NCBI GenBank assembly: GCA_028293265.1
Contig: JAQGPB010000158.1
Span: forward strand, 1 to 6,605
Direction: 5' to 3'
Length of the DNA stretch: 6,605 nt
From: Pedosphaera sp.
GTDB lineage: Bacteria; Verrucomicrobiota; Verrucomicrobiae; Limisphaerales; Pedosphaeraceae
Shown here piece after piece: positions 6,288 through 6,605 of this stretch. The notes beneath the pieces were generated by a model. The model had not been told where the DNA came from, did no database searches, and saw nothing but the letters and a program-made list of their open reading frames with translations. Position 1 is the stretch's first letter. Every line of letters starts with the position of its first letter. The position numbers were made by a program, and so were the translations under genes.

Positions 6288-6322
6288 GTCAGTGGCCAGT
6301 TGTCCGTGGTCCGTTGTCAATC
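6288..6322. repeat. Five degenerate 7-bp tandem repeats upstream of lgt
   Basis: Reading the plus strand in sevens from 6288 gives GTCAGTG, GCCAGTT, GTCCGTG, GTCCGTT and GTCAATC: five contiguous units with consensus GTC(A/C)GT(G/T). They fill the middle of the 133-bp gap between the hydrolase and lgt. Heptamer arrays of this kind resemble the short tandemly repeated repetitive (STRR) sequences described in cyanobacteria. Whether this lineage has its own family is inference. Confidence 0.75.
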
Positions 6323-6328
6323 TGGCAC
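6292..6328. other. Imperfect stem-loop overlapping the heptamer array
   Basis: GTG(G)CCAG at 6292-6299 pairs with CTGGCAC at 6322-6328, a 7-bp stem with one bulged G. TTG at 6300-6302 can extend it by pairing with CAA at 6318-6320 across another bulge. It lies 32 bp after the hydrolase stop and 66 bp before the lgt start. It could be a terminator-like or mRNA-protecting structure, or simply a by-product of the repeats. No U-tract follows. Confidence 0.3.
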
Positions 6329-6359
6329 AGCCGCGTTTGGCTGCTGATGGTTAGCGGCA

Positions 6360-6605
6360 TTATTTCTCGATGTGAGCATTGCTTTTCCGGTCGTGCGACA
6401 GGAGCCAATCGTATAGCTCAGGGTTCGCGTAGGTTTGCGTCCATGAATCATGCACGGCATCGGGATAAATGGTCAGCTTGATGTTTGCGTTCAACTTTTT
6501 GAGCGCGGCGGTCATCTCCTCCGAATTTTTCACCGGCACGGTCGGGTCCTTTGCGCCATGAAACACCCAGATCGGCAGCCGTTTTATTTTTTCCAAAGCC
6601 TCCGG
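6360..6605 (-). CDS. Alpha/beta hydrolase, C-terminal fragment (5' part outside window)
   Basis: The last 81 codons of an alpha/beta-fold hydrolase; the frame is open to the window edge, so the start and the nucleophile serine are not visible. The segment reads IKRLPIWVFHGAKDPTVPV, the strand and loop carrying the acidic triad residue (Asp in GAKD), then SEEMTAALKKLNANIKLTIYPDAVHDSW, where the His of VHDSW is the catalytic histidine. The ending WTQTYANPELYDWLLSH is typical of secreted prolyl-oligopeptidase-like, phospholipase/carboxylesterase-type hydrolases often annotated as peptidases or esterases. The substrate cannot be stated from this piece. No methionine starts the visible part; the most upstream residues seen are PEALEKIKRL. 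It ends 133 bp before lgt, which makes co-transcription with lgt uncertain. Confidence 0.82.
   Translation of the reverse strand, partial: PEALEKIKRLPIWVFHGAKDPTVPVKNSEEMTAALKKLNANIKLTIYPDAVHDSWTQTYANPELYDWLLSHDRKSNAHIEK

Noticed and set aside
6328..6343. Small hairpin CAGCC/GGCTG as a terminator for the hydrolase gene
   Set aside because: Only a 5-bp stem with no U-tract on the minus strand; it also competes with the larger imperfect hairpin.

Overview
The window looks like ordinary chromosomal DNA from a member of the Verrucomicrobiota, probably near Pedosphaera/Limisphaerales. This is an inference from gene content, not a database result. The main clue is the small membrane-anchored HEAT-like protein at 1526-2119. 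It carries a 'YEGKP..FWLD' motif after its membrane anchor, which I associate with proteins abundant in that group. The DNA is moderately GC-rich. All ten recognisable genes are on the minus strand, so transcription runs from the right end of the window to the left.

In transcription order the layout is as follows. (1) 6605-6360: the C-terminal end of an alpha/beta hydrolase, entering from outside the window. (2) 6359-6227: a 133-bp intergenic stretch with five degenerate 7-bp repeats and an imperfect stem-loop. (3) 6226-5453: lgt, lipoprotein diacylglyceryl transferase. (4) 5438-4509: miaA, tRNA dimethylallyltransferase, with a heptamer-repeat insertion inside the reading frame. (5) 4448-4077: a small single-pass membrane protein with a very histidine-rich tail. 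(6) 4002-3292: a stand-alone relative of the CTP-synthase glutaminase domain, with Gln where the catalytic His would be. (7) 3273-2698: an exported or membrane-anchored dual-specificity-type phosphatase. (8) 2661-2128: a GNAT acetyltransferase. (9) 2119-1526: the HEAT-like protein. (10) 1373-639: a DUF4184 multi-pass membrane protein. (11) 624-1: the N-terminal half of moeA, leaving the window.

Most gaps are short (8, 14, 14, 18 and 36 bp), which suggests co-transcription of lgt-miaA, of GATase-phosphatase-GNAT-HEAT, and of DUF4184-moeA. The larger gaps (60, 74, 133 and 152 bp) are the likelier places for promoters or terminators. The genes do not form one obvious pathway: lipoprotein maturation, tRNA modification, molybdenum cofactor insertion and several poorly defined accessory proteins sit side by side.

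I see no CRISPR array, transposase, integrase, tRNA, rRNA or toxin-antitoxin pair, and no clear sign of a new defence or metabolic system. The points most worth a second look are the two heptamer-repeat tracts (one inside miaA), the CTP-synthase-like protein lacking its catalytic His, and the histidine-rich membrane protein.
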